Assembly: GCA_016748015.1 (NCBI GenBank)
Contig: JAAOMT010000301.1
Span: 199,967-263,966, forward strand
Reading direction: 5' to 3'
From: Geosiphon pyriformis
Taxonomy: Eukaryota; Glomeromycota; Glomeromycetes; Archaeosporales; Geosiphonaceae
Length of the DNA stretch: 64,000 nucleotides
The translations under genes and the position numbers were made by a program. The notes under the pieces were generated by a model that was given only the letters and a program-made list of their open reading frames with translations, searched no databases and was not told the origin of the DNA. Positions within the stretch are counted from its first letter, which is position 1, and each line of letters opens with the position of its first letter. Below are positions 46,270 to 59,823 of this stretch, one piece after another.

Positions 46270-48360
46270 TATTGAGCTCTGTTAAAATTTTTATTTTGAA
46301 TTAGATCCATGACTTTTTTTTCTAATATTGTTTAATTCTACTTTTTATATTTTCGATTTGCAAGTTGTTTATTTTTCCCCATTGGTTAATGGTTATTGTT
46401 TCTATATTGAAGTGTAACAATATTTCTGGATAGTTTTGAAATATTGTGTGTAATTAATAGATTGTTCTAATATATAGTGTCAGATTTGTTTTCTTTCCAA
46501 TAATGTCTTTAATATTCTGTATTATCTTTTAATTAAATATTTTTTTGGCTTTATTATAATATAACTTCTGAATATCCAATTTTTGTCCCAACTGATAATA
46601 GCAATATGATATTAGAAGTTGTTCTATCTACTGTTTCCAATTTTTTTTCAAGAGTTCTTTTGTTAGAACTATAACAAATATTTTTCCAAAAGTGTTTTTT
46701 ATCTTTTTTACTATTTTATCTAACCAGTATTTTATTTGGTTCTGTGGTTATTGATATGGTGTATTCTTTGCTTTTCTATCTTGTTTGGTATTCTGATAGC
46801 AGATTGTTTGGTAATTGATAACAATTTTTATGTTTAATTGTTATTAACTTAAGACTTAAAATAATTGTTGAACTAAGATGTAGATATAGTCTGATATTTC
46901 TATTTTTTTTTGGTTTTTTTGTTATGTATACTGTATTCTTATATACTTTTTTGGTTGATTAATTTAATGTATTTGAATTAATGATTATAATTAGTTCCAG
47001 ATCTCATAAGATCTTATTTGGTTGGACTAGTATTTATTGTATTTCTAATTGTAAAATATTACTGATAGATAATAATACTATATTGTGATATGATTTTAGT
47101 CAATCACTATGTGCTGCTTTGATTAAGTTTTATTGTTCTATCTTAATTTATAAGCTCTATTTCCTAAAAATTTTTCTATGTAAAATAATCTGTCTTATTT
47201 GGAGTCAAATTTTTCACTTTATTGTTTTTCTGCTTTGGTACAATATAAGAGTACTTTGTTTTCAATTCTGAATTCAACTGGTTTATTTGGTAATTGGTTA
47301 TTATGTCTTTTTTTTTGTTTTTTTTGTGATCTTTGGATATTATTAGCTGCTTTCTATTTTTTGTTTTCTAATGTTTCCATTAGTTTATATGTTTTTCTTA
47401 GCAATGTTTTTTGGAAATTGGCTTTATTTATTGGTTCAGTTGAATATGTATTAACTTCTATTTCAACTGGTAATGTTGCTGTTCTACTATAAACAAGTTC
47501 AAATAGTGTTGCTTGTATGGTGTTTTGCTTTATTGTATAATAAGCAAATAGTACTGATGGTATAAACAAATCTTATTTGTTCTGGTTTTTTTGACTGATT
47601 TTGGCAATTGTTTCACACAATGTTTTGTTGAATTTTTCTACTAAACCATTTATTTGTGAATGATATGATGATGATAATGATCTTTTGATTCCAAATCTTT
47701 GGCTTAATTCTGTTAATATTCTATTCACAAAATGAGTTCTTTGATTTAATAACAATTTTTTTAGACATCTATATTGACAAATCAAATCTTGATAAATGAA
47801 TTTGGCTACAGATCTCCATCTGTTCTTTGAATTGTTTTTGTCTCTGATTATTTGATAAGATAGTCTATGGCTATTACTATATAATGATTGCCTTTGCTGG
47901 TTATTGTTAATAGTCAGACTAAATTAATTCCAATTTTGTCAAATAATTGTCTTATTTTAATTGGTTTTAATAGTTTACTGGATCTTGTTCCTCCTCTCTT
48001 TTAACAAGCATCAGAATTTTGAATGTATTGGATGATGTCTGAATATATTAATAATCAATAATATCTTTTTCTGGTTCTTTTCATGATTGCTTCTTTATGA
48101 AAATGTCTTGCTGTTAGATCTAAATGTATGTTGTATAGTATTGTTTTTTTCTCTGATTCTGTGATTACTTTGAGTGGTTAATTTGAATCTTTTCTGTTTT
48201 TCTGATATAATATATTTTGGTGGATAATAAAATATTTGGATTGTTGTTTTATGTTGTTTTGTTTCTTTGGAGATAATTTTTTCTTGAACTGCTGGGTATT
48301 AATATAATATTGGAATTGTTGATATTTTTGTGTATTTATCTTTTGTTATATTTTTGGATT
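46270..48360 (-). pseudogene. Gypsy-3 integrase and tail remnant
   Basis: Segments 47573-47785 and 47354-47569 match Gypsy-1 11035-11460 closely: NRILTELSQRFGIKRSLSS, GLVEKFNKTLCE and FELVYSRTATLPVEIEV. The core Asp in LLSDQ is Asn here (LLLNQRTHFVN), so the D,D,E set is incomplete. The Gypsy-1-like tail continues left to the polypurine tract at about 46253-46270. Confidence 0.83.
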
Positions 48361-48399
48361 AGAATGTTCTTAAATTTGTCTTATTTATAACAAACTATT

Positions 48400-49760
48400 G
48401 GCATTTCTATTTTTTTTTCTTTTTTAATAGTGTACTGTATATTTAAATAGTAAAAGTTCTATTTTTTATCTAATATGATAGTCATCTCCAAATTTTTGTT
48501 TCTGAATTGATGTCAATTTTTTGTGATCAGTATAGATGTCAAATTTCTGGCTTAAGTATTTTTTCTATTTTATGACTGCCCAATAGATAGCTAAGTGTTT
48601 TAATGCTGGTGTTTCATAGTTCTTTTTAGCTGAACTTAAACTTTGACTGACATATGCTATTGGATGTTCTCATCTATCTTGTCCTCTCTAAGATAGTACA
48701 GCTTCCAATACTTGACCAGATGCATTGGTGGTAATAATAAATAGCTTGCTGTGATCTGAATAGATCAATACTGGTACTTGGATAAGCTTTCTTCTTAAAG
48801 TGTCAAAAGCTTTTTGTTGCACTTTATTTCATTTATATTTCACATTCTTGGCTTAAAGCTGGTGAAGTGGTTGAGCCAGTTTGGAAAAGTTTTGGATAAA
48901 ATAGCAATAATATCCAGTAAATTCCAAAAATGCTCATAGTTTCAGCACATTTATTGATATTGGAAAGTTTTTGACAATCTCAATCTTGTCTGGATCTGTT
49001 TTGATGCTGTCTTTGCCCATAACATGTCCTAGAAATTTCAATTCTGTTTTGCCAAAAAAACACTTGGTTGTATTCAGTTTCAATTTTGCTTTTCTTAACC
49101 TCTTGAATACTTGCTAGAGATAATATAAATGATCATCAAATATTTTTAAGAATACATTGGTGTCATCCAAATATACAATTATTAATTTCTATAACAGTCT
49201 AGTATAAACAATTTCTATAAATTATTGGAAAGTGGCTGGAGTATTGGTTAAGCCAAATAACATCACTTCAAACTCGAAATTTTTTTCTCTGATTGTAAAA
49301 GTAGTTTTTTTTTTATTTTCTAGTTTTATGGCTACTTGCCAGTAACTATTATCTAAGTCTAATATGGAAAACTATTTTTTTTCTCCAAAAGCATTAAATA
49401 ATTCTTGGATTTGTGGAATGGAGTAGCTGTTTTCATGAGTTATACTATTGAATTTCTATAATCCACACAAAAGTGAATTTTTCTATTCTTCTTATGGACT
49501 AGTATCACTAGTGATAACCATAGATTCATTAATGGTTAAATTAACCTGTTGTCCAACATTTTGTTAATTTTTTATTGGATTATCTTATAACTTGCTAATG
49601 GTACTCTGTATGCTTTTTGCTTAATTGGCATTGCATCTTCAGTCTTGATTTGGTGCTGAATAATGTCAGTTCAGCCAAATTTATTTTTATTAACAAAGAT
49701 ATCAGTAAAATTGTTAAGTAATATTTTGAGTTGTATTTGTTAAAGTAAGTCTAAGTTTCT
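48400..49760 (-). pseudogene. pol: Gypsy-3 RT/RNase H remnant
   Basis: Minus strand. The active site IVYLDDTNVF is intact near 49150-49180, unlike Gypsy-2. The connection KFLGHVMGKDSIKTDPDK is near 48990-49040, RNase H blocks are near 48650-48760 and YTDHKKLTSI is near 48500-48540. Stops and frame changes scatter through it. Confidence 0.87.
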
Positions 49761-50060
49761 TAAGTTTATTTGTTTCAATTGTTCTGGTTGGAGCAAATAG
49801 CATTTTTCTTGTCCATATATTATTTGTAATATAATATTCACATATTTACACAGTTGTGGAAAATCTGGAATGGTGTTTGGTGATTGGTTTTCAACTTTGA
49901 TGTTTAAGTATCCAATAATGATTTCTTTTGATACTTTAATAACATTTCTAGTTGTGTTGTGAATGGAAATTTTTATGTGTTTTAGGCTTTTGGCTAGTAT
50001 GTAAAAATTGGTAAATTCAATCTTTTTTAATTCACAAATTGTAGTTTCTACTTCAAAAAT

Positions 50061-50903
50061 TTACACTTGATTCTTTATTTTTTTTTCTATAATTAATATG
50101 TACTGGTTATATGGTGGAATAGAAATTGATTGACAGGTGAAAATAATTTCTCTCTTGTTAATAACTTTTTCCTCTGCTATATTAATTGGTACATTTATTC
50201 TACTCATGGATTCAAATTCACTAATCTCTCTTGTTGTTATTCCTAATTTTTCCCTTTTTCCTACTAATATTAACTGAATTATTTTAACCAGAAGTAGGAA
50301 TATTGCCTGTGCTATCTTTTTATTTGGTTCAATGATATATTCTTTTTCTAAGTTATTTTGTAGCATTGCAATAATATTTTCTATATATCCTGCATCAATT
50401 ATTTTTTTTCTTATATTAATTCCTTTTTTTGCTAAACTACTTTTAAATACTAGTTGAATTATTATTGTTGCTAGAATTTCTAGTGCTATTTTCCGATCAA
50501 TACATGTATGCAAATGTGATTCCAATTTGATGGCATCTTTTTTGGGATATCTTAAGTCAAACTCTGCATCAGTATCATGTGCACATTCTGGCATAATATC
50601 TTCATTATTATTACTAAACTATTTTAGTTTCTGCTCTTTAAAAAGATTAAAAAACATGATGTATTGTTTTGGGTTTAAATTTGAATACAAATTGTTGTTA
50701 TTAGTGTTGTTATTTTAAATTAAGCTGGAACCATTGTTTTTGTTATCATCATCAGAGTTTGAATTGGAATTGAATTTTGATTTTGATTCTGATATACAGC
50801 TGCTGATTGGTTCTTTTTCTTTTGGAATCATGTAGATTATGTATGATAGTAGATTGTAAATAAGATCACACTCATTACAATATTGAAAATCACATAGAAT
50901 CAA
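50061..50903 (-). pseudogene. Gypsy-3 dUTPase domain
   Basis: Open from 50594 to 50061, preceded by an acidic linker (50715-50903). Motif 1 AHDTDAEFDL, motif 2 FKSSLAKKG (Arg to Lys), motif 3 KKIIDAGYIENI with the Asp and Tyr kept, motif 4 AQAIFLLL, motif 5 REISEFESMSR where RG-x-GFGSTGR is expected. Three Gly in the P-loop-like motif 5 are replaced, all explicable by G-to-A change, so nucleotide binding is probably lost. A Cys pair cluster lies just upstream at about 50870-50920 (CDYC, LILC, YCNEC). Confidence 0.85.
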
Positions 50904-51792
50904 ACAGTAGTCACATAGTTGGATGTTTAGTTGTTCTAAATGTTGCTCTTGCTTTTTCCTAGTGAATGCTAAGTCTTAATAATATTCATAAAATTGTTTT
51001 GGATTCATAGTATTAAAGACAATATTGGAGTTTGGAGTCTAATTAAGTTCTATGCGTTCTGGTGGCTTATTTTTGATTTCTCATATTTTTTTTTAATGCA
51101 TCTTTAATTTTAGCAAGAGCTATTTTCCATATTTTATCATTATTGTGTAGACAACCATCCAGATGTTTTACAGCTTTTCTTTAGGCAATATCTATAAGTA
51201 TTTTTTTCTTTACCCAATCACTAATTAAAATCATGTATTGACATGATTTGTTGTATGTTTCTCTATAACTAGAAATGTCATTCCACATTCCTTCATTTAA
51301 AAGAGTTTCTTTACAAGCAAGATATGGTTTATTGTCCCATTTTCCTTGTCTTTTTGGTCATTTAAAGCATTCAAGAATACATGAGCAGCAGTAGTATTTG
51401 GTTGCCATTGGCCATTCTTTATTGTTGTTATAACATGTGTCTATTGTCAACAATTTTTTATCACAATCAACACAAATTAGTTTGGGTCAATGATAATTTA
51501 ACTGTAGTTGAGTGGTAATAGTATTTGAAGTATATGTGAAGGTAGTTGCTTGGATTTCTTCTTCTTTTTCTTTTTCTTTCACTTTTTCTTTCTCTTTTCA
51601 TGTAGGTACTGATAGTAATTTGTTGTGTTCTTTTTTGGCCCATAATATCTAATACATTTTTCAAGTAGGTTTTTTTTCTTTTTCCTCTAACTTGATTAGT
51701 GGCTATTTATTGGTAGTAGTCTTGAAATAACCACAAGTGGCTGGTACTTGAATATGGCAGCCATTTTGACTGAATTGTAGTTCTTGAGTGTT
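50904..51792 (-). pseudogene. Gypsy-3 linker and Cys-rich region
   Basis: Minus-strand coding parallel to Gypsy-1 7019-7930: CVDCDKKLLTIDTCY (about 51440-51480), YYCCSCILECF (about 51375-51400), KRQGKWDNKPYLACKETLLN (about 51300-51350), CQYMILISDWVKKK (51205-51245), KAVKHLDGCLHN (about 51150-51180). It supplies unbroken versions of several residues that are stops in Gypsy-1: Gln at 7537 and Trp at 7561. Confidence 0.7.
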
Positions 51793-52254
51793 CTAGTTGA
51801 ATACTACATTAGTTTTGAACAGCCAGTCATTACCAACAAGGGCTTGATATTGTGTAACTTCTATGACAAGAACTTTTATAGGCATAATTATGCTACTAAT
51901 TTCAAATAAAAAGTTGTCAATTTCACTAATGAGCATTTTTGTTGTTTTATTAGTGGTAATAATTCTGGTGCTGGCAACATGATCAACTTGGCAACCTAAT
52001 TGGTTCATGAGTTGTTGTGTAATAATGCTGCCAGCTAATCCACTGTTTAGGATTAGTTTAATGAACTGTCTATTAACTTTAGCATTAGTGTACATTGTGG
52101 TAATGAGTTTAGTATTAAGGACAGTTCTACTAAATAAAGATGTTGTTTTTGGCTCTTTTAGTTTAAAGGGAAATATTGCAGCTAATGATTTATCATTGAT
52201 AACAGTTGTTGATAGAATGTTGTTGGTAAGTATTTGTTTTTGGTTGGATTTCAA
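51793..52254 (-). pseudogene. Gypsy-3 protease
   Basis: 153 codons open. LAAIFPFKLKE, ITTMYTNAKVNRQFIKLILN then SGLAGSIITQQLMNQLGC: the catalytic Asp of DSG is Asn here (NSG). IIMPIKVLVIEVTQYQALVG and NDWLFKTN follow. This copy is open through the position where Gypsy-1 has TAA at 6672. Confidence 0.85.
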
Positions 52255-52679
52255 ATGGTTAGATGTGGTGTCTTTTGGGTTAATCAGGAGACTTAAATAC
52301 CTCTAAGAATTCAGGTTTTGGGTGTATTCAGTTTCTAAACTCTGCTGGCATAATTCTAATGGTTGATTTGAGAAGCTTGAAATTGGCTAATGAACAACCA
52401 TTGCTGATTTCCAATTCTGGATTACTTTTGGTCTTTGATTTCTAGGTTTTATTTGAACTGCAATTTGTGATAGTGTTTGAAGTTGTTGAGATTGATAGAT
52501 GATTTGTGGTTATGTTTAATATATTACAGATGTCAGAGTTTGATATATGGGAGGTGAGTATATTTATTGTGTTATGGATGGGTAATAATGTTAATAGTAA
52601 TCTTAATTTGGCTGATAATTTGGAGTTTGAAACTGGTGATTGGAGTTTTAATATTGATTTTCTGATCATGAATTTCCAT

Positions 52680-54330
52680 TATAACAGCAGTCAATTCTGA
52701 TGTAATCTTGTTTACCATAATTGTGGCAGATACATGTTTCTGGCTGTCATGGTTGATTGGTTAATGATAAAGAACATAACTGATTTTAGAAATGATTTGA
52801 ATTTTCTTGATTATTGTGTTATTGTAAAGGTTAATAAATAGCCTGATTATTAGCTAAGTATCTCTTTAATTTTTGATTAATTGAATTACTAAATTGTTTC
52901 AATTTGGAATTCAATTCAGATGATCCATTTATCACTAAATTTATGGCTTGGGCATAGTTGACTTCAAGTTTAGCTAATTCAAAGTCTTTGACATGAGTGA
53001 CTGTAGCTTGAAGTGTGACTGAATATAATGGATACACATATTATAGAATGCTTCTACATAATCTATAAATGAACTGATTCAAGATTTGGGCTATTGTGAA
53101 GTAATTGGCATTGATGACTTAAATTTGGCATAGGTTTCTGTGAAAGCATCCTAAGTAAGTAGTAACAGCTTCAGTATTTCTTTGTTTAATGTTAGTAAAA
53201 GCAGTAGCTAGACAATTAATGCTGTTATTATTGCTAAAATATCTTAAAAATTCTAGTTTGAATGCATTAAACATTTGGGGTTTCTGGGCCAAGCTTTAAT
53301 ATCATAAGTTTGCAGTATCTTGTAAGAAATATGGAATCACTTGAAAGACTCTGATGTTATCTCAATTATTAACCATGATTGCTTTAACAATGTCATTTAT
53401 CTAAGCTTGGATGTTGTCTTCTTTACTGGTGAATTTTTCAAGTTTCACAATTAGGACAAATATCATTAGAGTAATTATAAGTTGTTGTGATGGGTTTGGT
53501 TGTTGCTAAGCTGGTAGTTGTGGCTGTTGTTGTTGCTGTTTGGCAATTGGTGAAACTGGTAATAAATCAATCATGATTACTAAAAGTAAGTTTTATTGAT
53601 TAATCATATTGGGGTTTAGATTGTTCTGATTTTGCTGAGTTGTAATAATTGGAGTTTAAATTTCTAGGTTTTTTGAGATCAGGTTTTGATAATTTAATTC
53701 TTGATTGTTATTTTCCTTTTCCTCTAATTTTGTTACTTCTTAAGGACTTGTGGTTCCGAAATCTGGCTAATATAGTAGTAATCAAAATTTTGATAATATT
53801 GGTGATTGTAAATTAAATTCTTCAAAATAATTACTATAAGTTCTCAATAATTTTGCTTTCTTTTGTTTACTTTAAAATGGAAGTTGGACTGATGCTGTTT
53901 TTGCATTTGAAGTGGATGCGTCTGCTGACAAAATGTTGATGGCACTTCTAAATATATAGTAATATGAAAAATTGGTTGGTAATTCAACTTTTGTTTTCTT
54001 CTAAGTTGGTGGTTGTATTTTCTGAGATGTTACTGCTGGTGTTTGTAGTTTTTTTTTGCTCTTGTTTACATAGATAATTGGATATCTTTGTTGAGTGTGA
54101 TTTTTAATTTCTCTATTGATTTCAGTAATAATGGATGCAAAATTATGATTTACTGCTTGGCTGGTGTTTTAAATTAATTCATTGTAAAAATTTTCTCTTG
54201 CTAATTTGATATTTACTGGTGTTCTTAGAAAATAAAAAATTTTTTTGTTAACATAGAAATTAAAGACTGATTCTGCTGATAAGTAATTGCTAGTTAATCT
54301 CATGTGTTAACAGTAATATTGAAATAAAAA
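52680..54330 (-). pseudogene. gag: Gypsy-3 gag remnant
   Basis: Core segment 52831-53037 matches Gypsy-1 5638-5826 (AQAINLVINGSSELNSKLKQ). The zinc knuckle near 52690-52735 reads CHNYGKQDYIRIDC, with one Cys and the His changed to Tyr. The Gln/Pro-rich linker appears as a GTTGTTG-rich stretch near 53500-53560 on the plus strand. N-terminal blocks (QRYPII, REINHHTQQ-like) are near 54060-54140. Confidence 0.8.
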
Positions 54331-54440
54331 TTTGGTGAATTCTAAATGGTTTATCTCTATTCTTTCTGATTTTGCTACTTTTGGATAGTTGTTATTGGTA
54401 CTAGTTCTCTGTAAGATTATACCTTACAAAAAGCATCAAA

Positions 54441-55292
54441 TGTTATAAAAGCTTATTTGGGATCTTAAATTAAATAACAAACTTATAACTTGGTATTCAA
54501 TAGCTATTATGATTGGTGGTATCTGAAAATTTGGATGATCTAAAGGTTTTTGTGAAGTCTTTTGTATAATGAACAGAAATTTAAGTATTGTTTTTATTTG
54601 TTGCTTTCTGGAATCACAATTCCATCGAATTTCTTTCTTAGCATAATGGCTGGTAATTCTTTTGATAAGCTATCTTCAATCCTTGAGTGTTTTATTCTTA
54701 TTCCTGGGTCTTTTACCAATCACTTTGATGTTGATAACTTTATGTATTTAATTTTTAATCAATTAGTAAATAATAACAAAACAAAAAAAGAAATAAAGAA
54801 ATAAGCCAAAACAAGAAAAAGTTAGTATTCTGTTAATAGCCATAATCAAAAGCTATTGTTTTAATGTAATCAAGTATTGAATACTATTAACATGAAGTGT
54901 TAATAGTGAGAAGAGTAATTTAGATAGATAATAATTATTTTATTAATATTGATAATTTTAACTAAGATGTCTAAACAGAGTGGTCTTGTTATTAATTCTA
55001 GCTGGAAATTCTGTTTTTACTGCTTCTAATGCTCTTGTTATATATACATAATTTTGAGTTTTATGAGATTGTTTACATTTCCAAACAATGTACTATAATT
55101 TCTCAAGCAATGCTTATATTACTGAGCAATGTGTTATGATTTTTTGACATTGCTCCATATTGTTAAACAATATGTTGTAATTCTTGACAATGCTCTATAT
55201 TGCTAAACAATGTACTTATATGTTAACTACTATTCTTTTATTAATCTATTTGTTTTCTTACTATTTTTTTGTATGTTTTTTTATGAGTAACA
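54441..55292 (-). repeat. Gypsy-3 5' LTR (852 bp)
   Basis: On the plus strand it runs from TGTTATAAAAGC to ATGAGTAACA. The decayed primer site (minus TTTGATGCTTTTTGTAAGGT) abuts at 54421-54440. Palindromic U3 repeats are at about 55080-55225, with a TATA run near 55040. The hairpin is near 54835-54862 (minus CAATAGC...GCTATT). Confidence 0.9.
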
Positions 55293-55755
55293 ACATGATA
55301 AGTTTTTTAAATATCAAATCTAATAGTAAATTATTGATTACTAATTTGGTTTGAAGTTTTACTAAAGATCACAAATCTATTATATGGTTGTTAATCACTA
55401 AATTTAAGATGCATTATAAGGAACATAGTCTATTATTATATAATAGATCTGTAATTCTGGTCTTTTTGGTTTAACATTCTTGTAGTCTTTTAAAATAATT
55501 TATGATTTTGGTGTCGAATTGAGTATTTATGTTTGCTTTGGTTTACATTTTTGTTTGGTCTGCATTTATTTTAATTTTTTATGTAACTTCTTTGTAGTAG
55601 ATAAATTAGATATATAGTATTATTTTAATTAGCTTGAATAACTAGTTATATGTAGAAAAAACATAAGCCATATTTAATATAAAATTTTATAAGATTATAT
55701 AAATTTAGGTAATAATTAAGCTGTATTTATTAAATAAAAAAAAATAAAAATAAAA
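55293..55755 (+). pseudogene. LINE-3 ORF2 C-terminus and 3' UTR (after Gypsy-3)
   Basis: Joined to 45402 through one ACAT, the frame reads VVNMISFLNIKSNSKLL and on to SFTKDHKSIIWLLITKFK and a Gly/Leu/Cys/Phe-rich end near 55490-55600 (FGLHFCLVCIYFNFLC), comparable to LINE-2's final VHFGFCKSCLFF. An A-rich tail lies near 55735-55755. Confidence 0.78.
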
Positions 55756-55827
55756 ATTTTAAATAATTTAATAATTAAATATAATATTTATTTATTTATA
55801 TACTTTATAATTTTTAATTCAATTTAA
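55756..55827. other. Short AT-rich gap between LINE-3 and LINE-4 tails
   Basis: About 70 bp of A/T sequence where the two LINEs meet tail to tail. Boundaries are approximate because both tails are A/T-rich. Confidence 0.4.
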
Positions 55828-58800
55828 CAAGTATGGTCCAATTACTGTCTAGAAATATATAACATATATATTATAAACTAAATACAATTTATGTACTTAC
55901 TATATATAACCAGCCACTCAATTAATCAAGATTACACTACAAACCAATTATTATTACAATATTATCTTCTAAATCTGAAAAAAATAAGTATTTAGAACAC
56001 ATACCAAAGTACATATCTCTATTTTTCTCTATATTAAGCAATACAATTACCTTATTATTCAAATTATTTATATATTATAAAGTATCATATTATTATTGAC
56101 AATTATTATATTTTTTTTTATATTGGTTCTGTATTCAGATTTCTAACTACAAAATTCAGATTTATAGATTAATGTTAAGTTTTTTATAAATTTTACTACT
56201 TGTAAACCAGCCAATTCAGAATTGTTAAACATAGTTAGAACTTTACTGTACCAACTTTTGGGCATAAAATCTTTTATTAGAGTAGAATACAAGTTAATAT
56301 TCTATACATAAAAAGACAAATCTCAAAGAATTATAAAAAAAAACAACAATATTTGATAATAATATTCATTATATTTCTAACTTAACCAAAATTTTACTGC
56401 AAACAGTATTATTATAAGAGTACTTAAAAACATAATCAAAAGTTTCAATCTTATTGCAAAATAAACACTTTATACTTGAATATAATATGTTGTAAAAACA
56501 CTTTTTAATAGTTATCAGCAGATGTTTATGTAAAGTCTTTATAAGATAAGTTCTCAAAACAATTAATAAGCAGCTTGTAAAGCCAGAAGTCATATGCTCA
56601 TTAAGATGTCAAACTTCTAAAGTCTTTTTTTAATTTATCTTATTAATATTACAAATATTTTTTACTTTGAATTCAGATCTGTTTTTTTATTTAATACAAT
56701 TTACAACCCTATAGAAATCTTTAATATAATAACAAATATTGCAGAACAAAGTCATGTTATTTATACATATAAAATTCTTATAGACTACAGTAGGAAAGAC
56801 AAAATTAAAGAAACAAATATCAGAAATAAATGTATCAGCACATTTATTCTCTATAACACCAGCATAGTCTTTAACCTTAATCCAAAATATTGAAAGTAAT
56901 TTTTCTTTGATAAAATTTATTATCTGTTACTATTTTATCTACAATTTATTTATATAAACATTAATAACAGTTTAACTATCTAAATAAACAATTATATTAC
57001 TCTTTATAGAAATACAAATAAGCATAAGAAAAATAGTCTTGAACTTAAACAAAATTAATAATATAATATCAAAAATTTTAATCTCAATATCAAAATTAAT
57101 ATCAAAAAAATAAGCAGCAGTTTCTTTAACAACCAAAGTTAAACCAAAATATTTTACAGATCTATTTGTATAAACATTAATGTCTTACTAAAAAATTGAA
57201 AAGTATTTGACAGAGTATTAGAAAAAAATAAGCCACAAAATAAAAAAATTTTCATAATTCCAGCCAAAAAATTATTCATAAAACTAGTATTTAATCTAAC
57301 AAAATAACATAAAAAATGCACTGATAATTAGCTAAAAATCTGTAAATCCATATACTAATAAATAAAAAGCCACCTTAAGACACTAAAAACATTGGCAAAA
57401 CTCAGAACAAAAAATAATTTATTTTTAACTTATACTTGACCAAAAATTTATATGTTATAGAGAAATAAGTACAATAATATGTTTATAGAAAAATCACATA
57501 AAAAATTTGCTTTAAGCTTTAGATTTTTTTTGATCATAGTATCTTACTTAGTGCAAATACTTTTAGGAATATAATTAAATTATATCTTGTAACTAATAAT
57601 AAACTACAAAACCAAGAAAACCAAATAATAAAACTGCTTATCAGAAATAGCTTTGTATAAGACCACTTTTGAAAAAAATTGAGCATTTAATTGTGCTTTG
57701 GCTAAACTAAGCTTTGACAGTTTTCTATTAACAAAAATATACTTAAGTATTAATAGGATTTATTTTTCTTAGCTATTACAATCAGTAAGCCAATAAACAA
57801 AAAAGCATTTTTAATTTTTTGGTTAATAAGAATAATAACAGTTTTTTTATTGTTTATAGAGATATTATTAATCACAAAAAATTTACTGATCTTATTCAAA
57901 ATATACTGTGTAGTTACTTGACTATTACAAATGTCTTAGCAGCAAAATGAATAGTTATTTTGGCTTGAGTTTTTACTTTACCAGATTTTGTTACAAACTT
58001 TAAATTAATCTTATATCTACATAAATGTTTATGCTTTTTAATTTTACATAAAAAAGAGTCATAAAATTTTTTTTAAAGAAACAAAAAGAAAACTTTACTT
58101 TAATTAAGTCTATCTTATATCTTATAGCTATTTAAGAAGCCAAAATTCATTATTATTCTGTTGGTTTTGTTCAAGTAAATATTCTCAAAAAATTTAATGA
58201 ATCTATTATACATCTTAATATGTTTTAGACTAACTTTCAAATAATGCTATCCAATTAAATTATATGTTTTATACATATTTTAAAGAACTAATCAGAGCTT
58301 TTAATTCTTTTCTAAAGTATTTTCAACTATTAAATTAATAGCAAAAATAGAAAACTAAGTTATAGTATTTTTCAAAACTAAAAAATTGTTATCTTAGAGA
58401 ATATTAAATTTACTATAAGTTGATAAAATATAATCTAACAAAATCTTAAACAAAATTTTTTTTGCTATTTTAATTAATACAATAAGTTACATATTCATGA
58501 GAATTTTATCTTATTTATATAACTTAGAGATTATTGAGATTCAAGCATTTTTTCAGAAAGCTGAAATATTATTATAAACTAAACAAGAGTTTAGCAAATT
58601 CAAAAAGCATTCTATTATTAAACTATTATAATATTTCTAAAATTTATTTAAGATTTTTGAAAAACTGGTAACTTTGCTATTAGGCAGATTTTTAATTACC
58701 AAAGCCAAATTATTTATGCTAATTTTATTCATTATATCAGAAAAAGAATTTTTTTTTATATAGCTTAAAAATGTGTATTAACAAAACCATAATTTTGGTA

Positions 58801-59823
58801 TTACTATATGTATTTTCTATTTTTTTGTTTAATTTATTATGATTTTGTCTACTTTAAGCTTTATATTATTTAATTCTAAAACATTTTTTATTATACTTTT
58901 TTTATTTGTACCAAAATTTTTTATATTTTTTTTAATTACTTTTTTAATAGATTTATTCTTAGTCAATTCTGTTTTACTATACTGAGATTTCTGATAACAT
59001 CTTTTAATTACTGACAAATATTAAATAATTTTCATAAAATTAGCATTTTTATTAACTAAACTAGTAATCTTAAAAGCTCATACATTATTAAGAACTAATT
59101 AAATCTTGACAATATATGTAAATTTTAGACTGTTGTCTAAGTTTAAGACCTTAATTATTTTAACAATTAATACTTTAAGTTTATAAAACTTAAAAGTTTG
59201 TTTAATTCTTAAATAATTAAATACACTAAACCAATATTTAGAAAAAATCAAATTTATTAAGTCAGCTATTATTATCCTCAATATTTTTCACATAAAATTC
59301 AGATTTCCAAAATCTTTTGTATTTATAAATTTATTCAGCAATATTAATATTTTGACAAAAGAACATTCTTTAAAATAAATCTATTTAGCAACATCCAAAT
59401 TTTTGATTTTGAATTTCCAATAGTTTTTGTTAACTTGCTTTTAAATTGTGTTTAAGTATTTATTTAAAAAACCATCTAGATTAAAAAAAACTGAAACAAT
59501 TATATAATTAGTATCAAAAAAATTTAATATGCTATCATTACTTCAACTTATTACAGCCATTAATAGATAATTACTAACAAAAATATAATTAATAATTTTA
59601 TTTATCTCTTTTGAATTACTCTATATTAGAAGTTTGAAGAAAAAATAATTTAAAAAGAGGTTAAGCAAATCTAAATTTGAATACTTTCTGAAACTTGTAT
59701 TGTGTTTCATTCTATTTTTATTGAAATTACCACTCAATATTACATAAAAACTCAAATTAACAGCTTTAACAATATATAAATTTATTTTGCATGCTTGACC
59801 AAATTTTACACTAACTAAAATAC
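55828..59823 (-). pseudogene. LINE-4 3' part: endonuclease end, RT, RNase H, zinc-binding region, 3' UTR
   Basis: Minus strand. The 3' UTR from about 55828 matches LINE-2 (plus strand: AAGTATGGTCCAATTACTG, then ATATAACCAGCCACTCAATT). The zinc-binding region is 56369-56593 (LHKHLLITIKKCFYN, CLFCNKIETFDYVF), RNase H about 56850-57210, RT about 57300-59050. Motif C is missing: after FAAKTFV the text resumes at about NSQVTTQYIL, a deletion of the DD block near 57930. The endonuclease C-terminal half is at 59050-59823 (VKFGQACKINLYIVKAVN, FYVILSGNFNKN). Decay is heavy, with several frame changes. Confidence 0.82.

Larger units (their letters stand above)
45403..55292 (-). mobile_element. Gypsy-3: Ty3/gypsy element on minus strand
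   Basis: The 3' LTR is at 45403-46252 and the 5' LTR at 54441-55292; the element reads right to left. Flanks are ATAT (45399-45402) and ACAT (55293-55296), identical apart from one C-to-T change, and removing the element with one copy rejoins LINE-3 in frame. The order is gag (52680-54330), protease (51793-52254), Cys-rich (50880-51480), dUTPase (50061-50594), RT/RNase H (48400-49760), integrase (46940-48360) and tail. Decay is intermediate between Gypsy-1 and Gypsy-2. LTRs are of the Gypsy-2 type. Confidence 0.92.

Noticed and set aside
3275-55292. A currently active autonomous retrotransposon
   Set aside because: Every gypsy and LINE copy has stops, frame changes or lost catalytic residues; only trans-mobilisation could move them.
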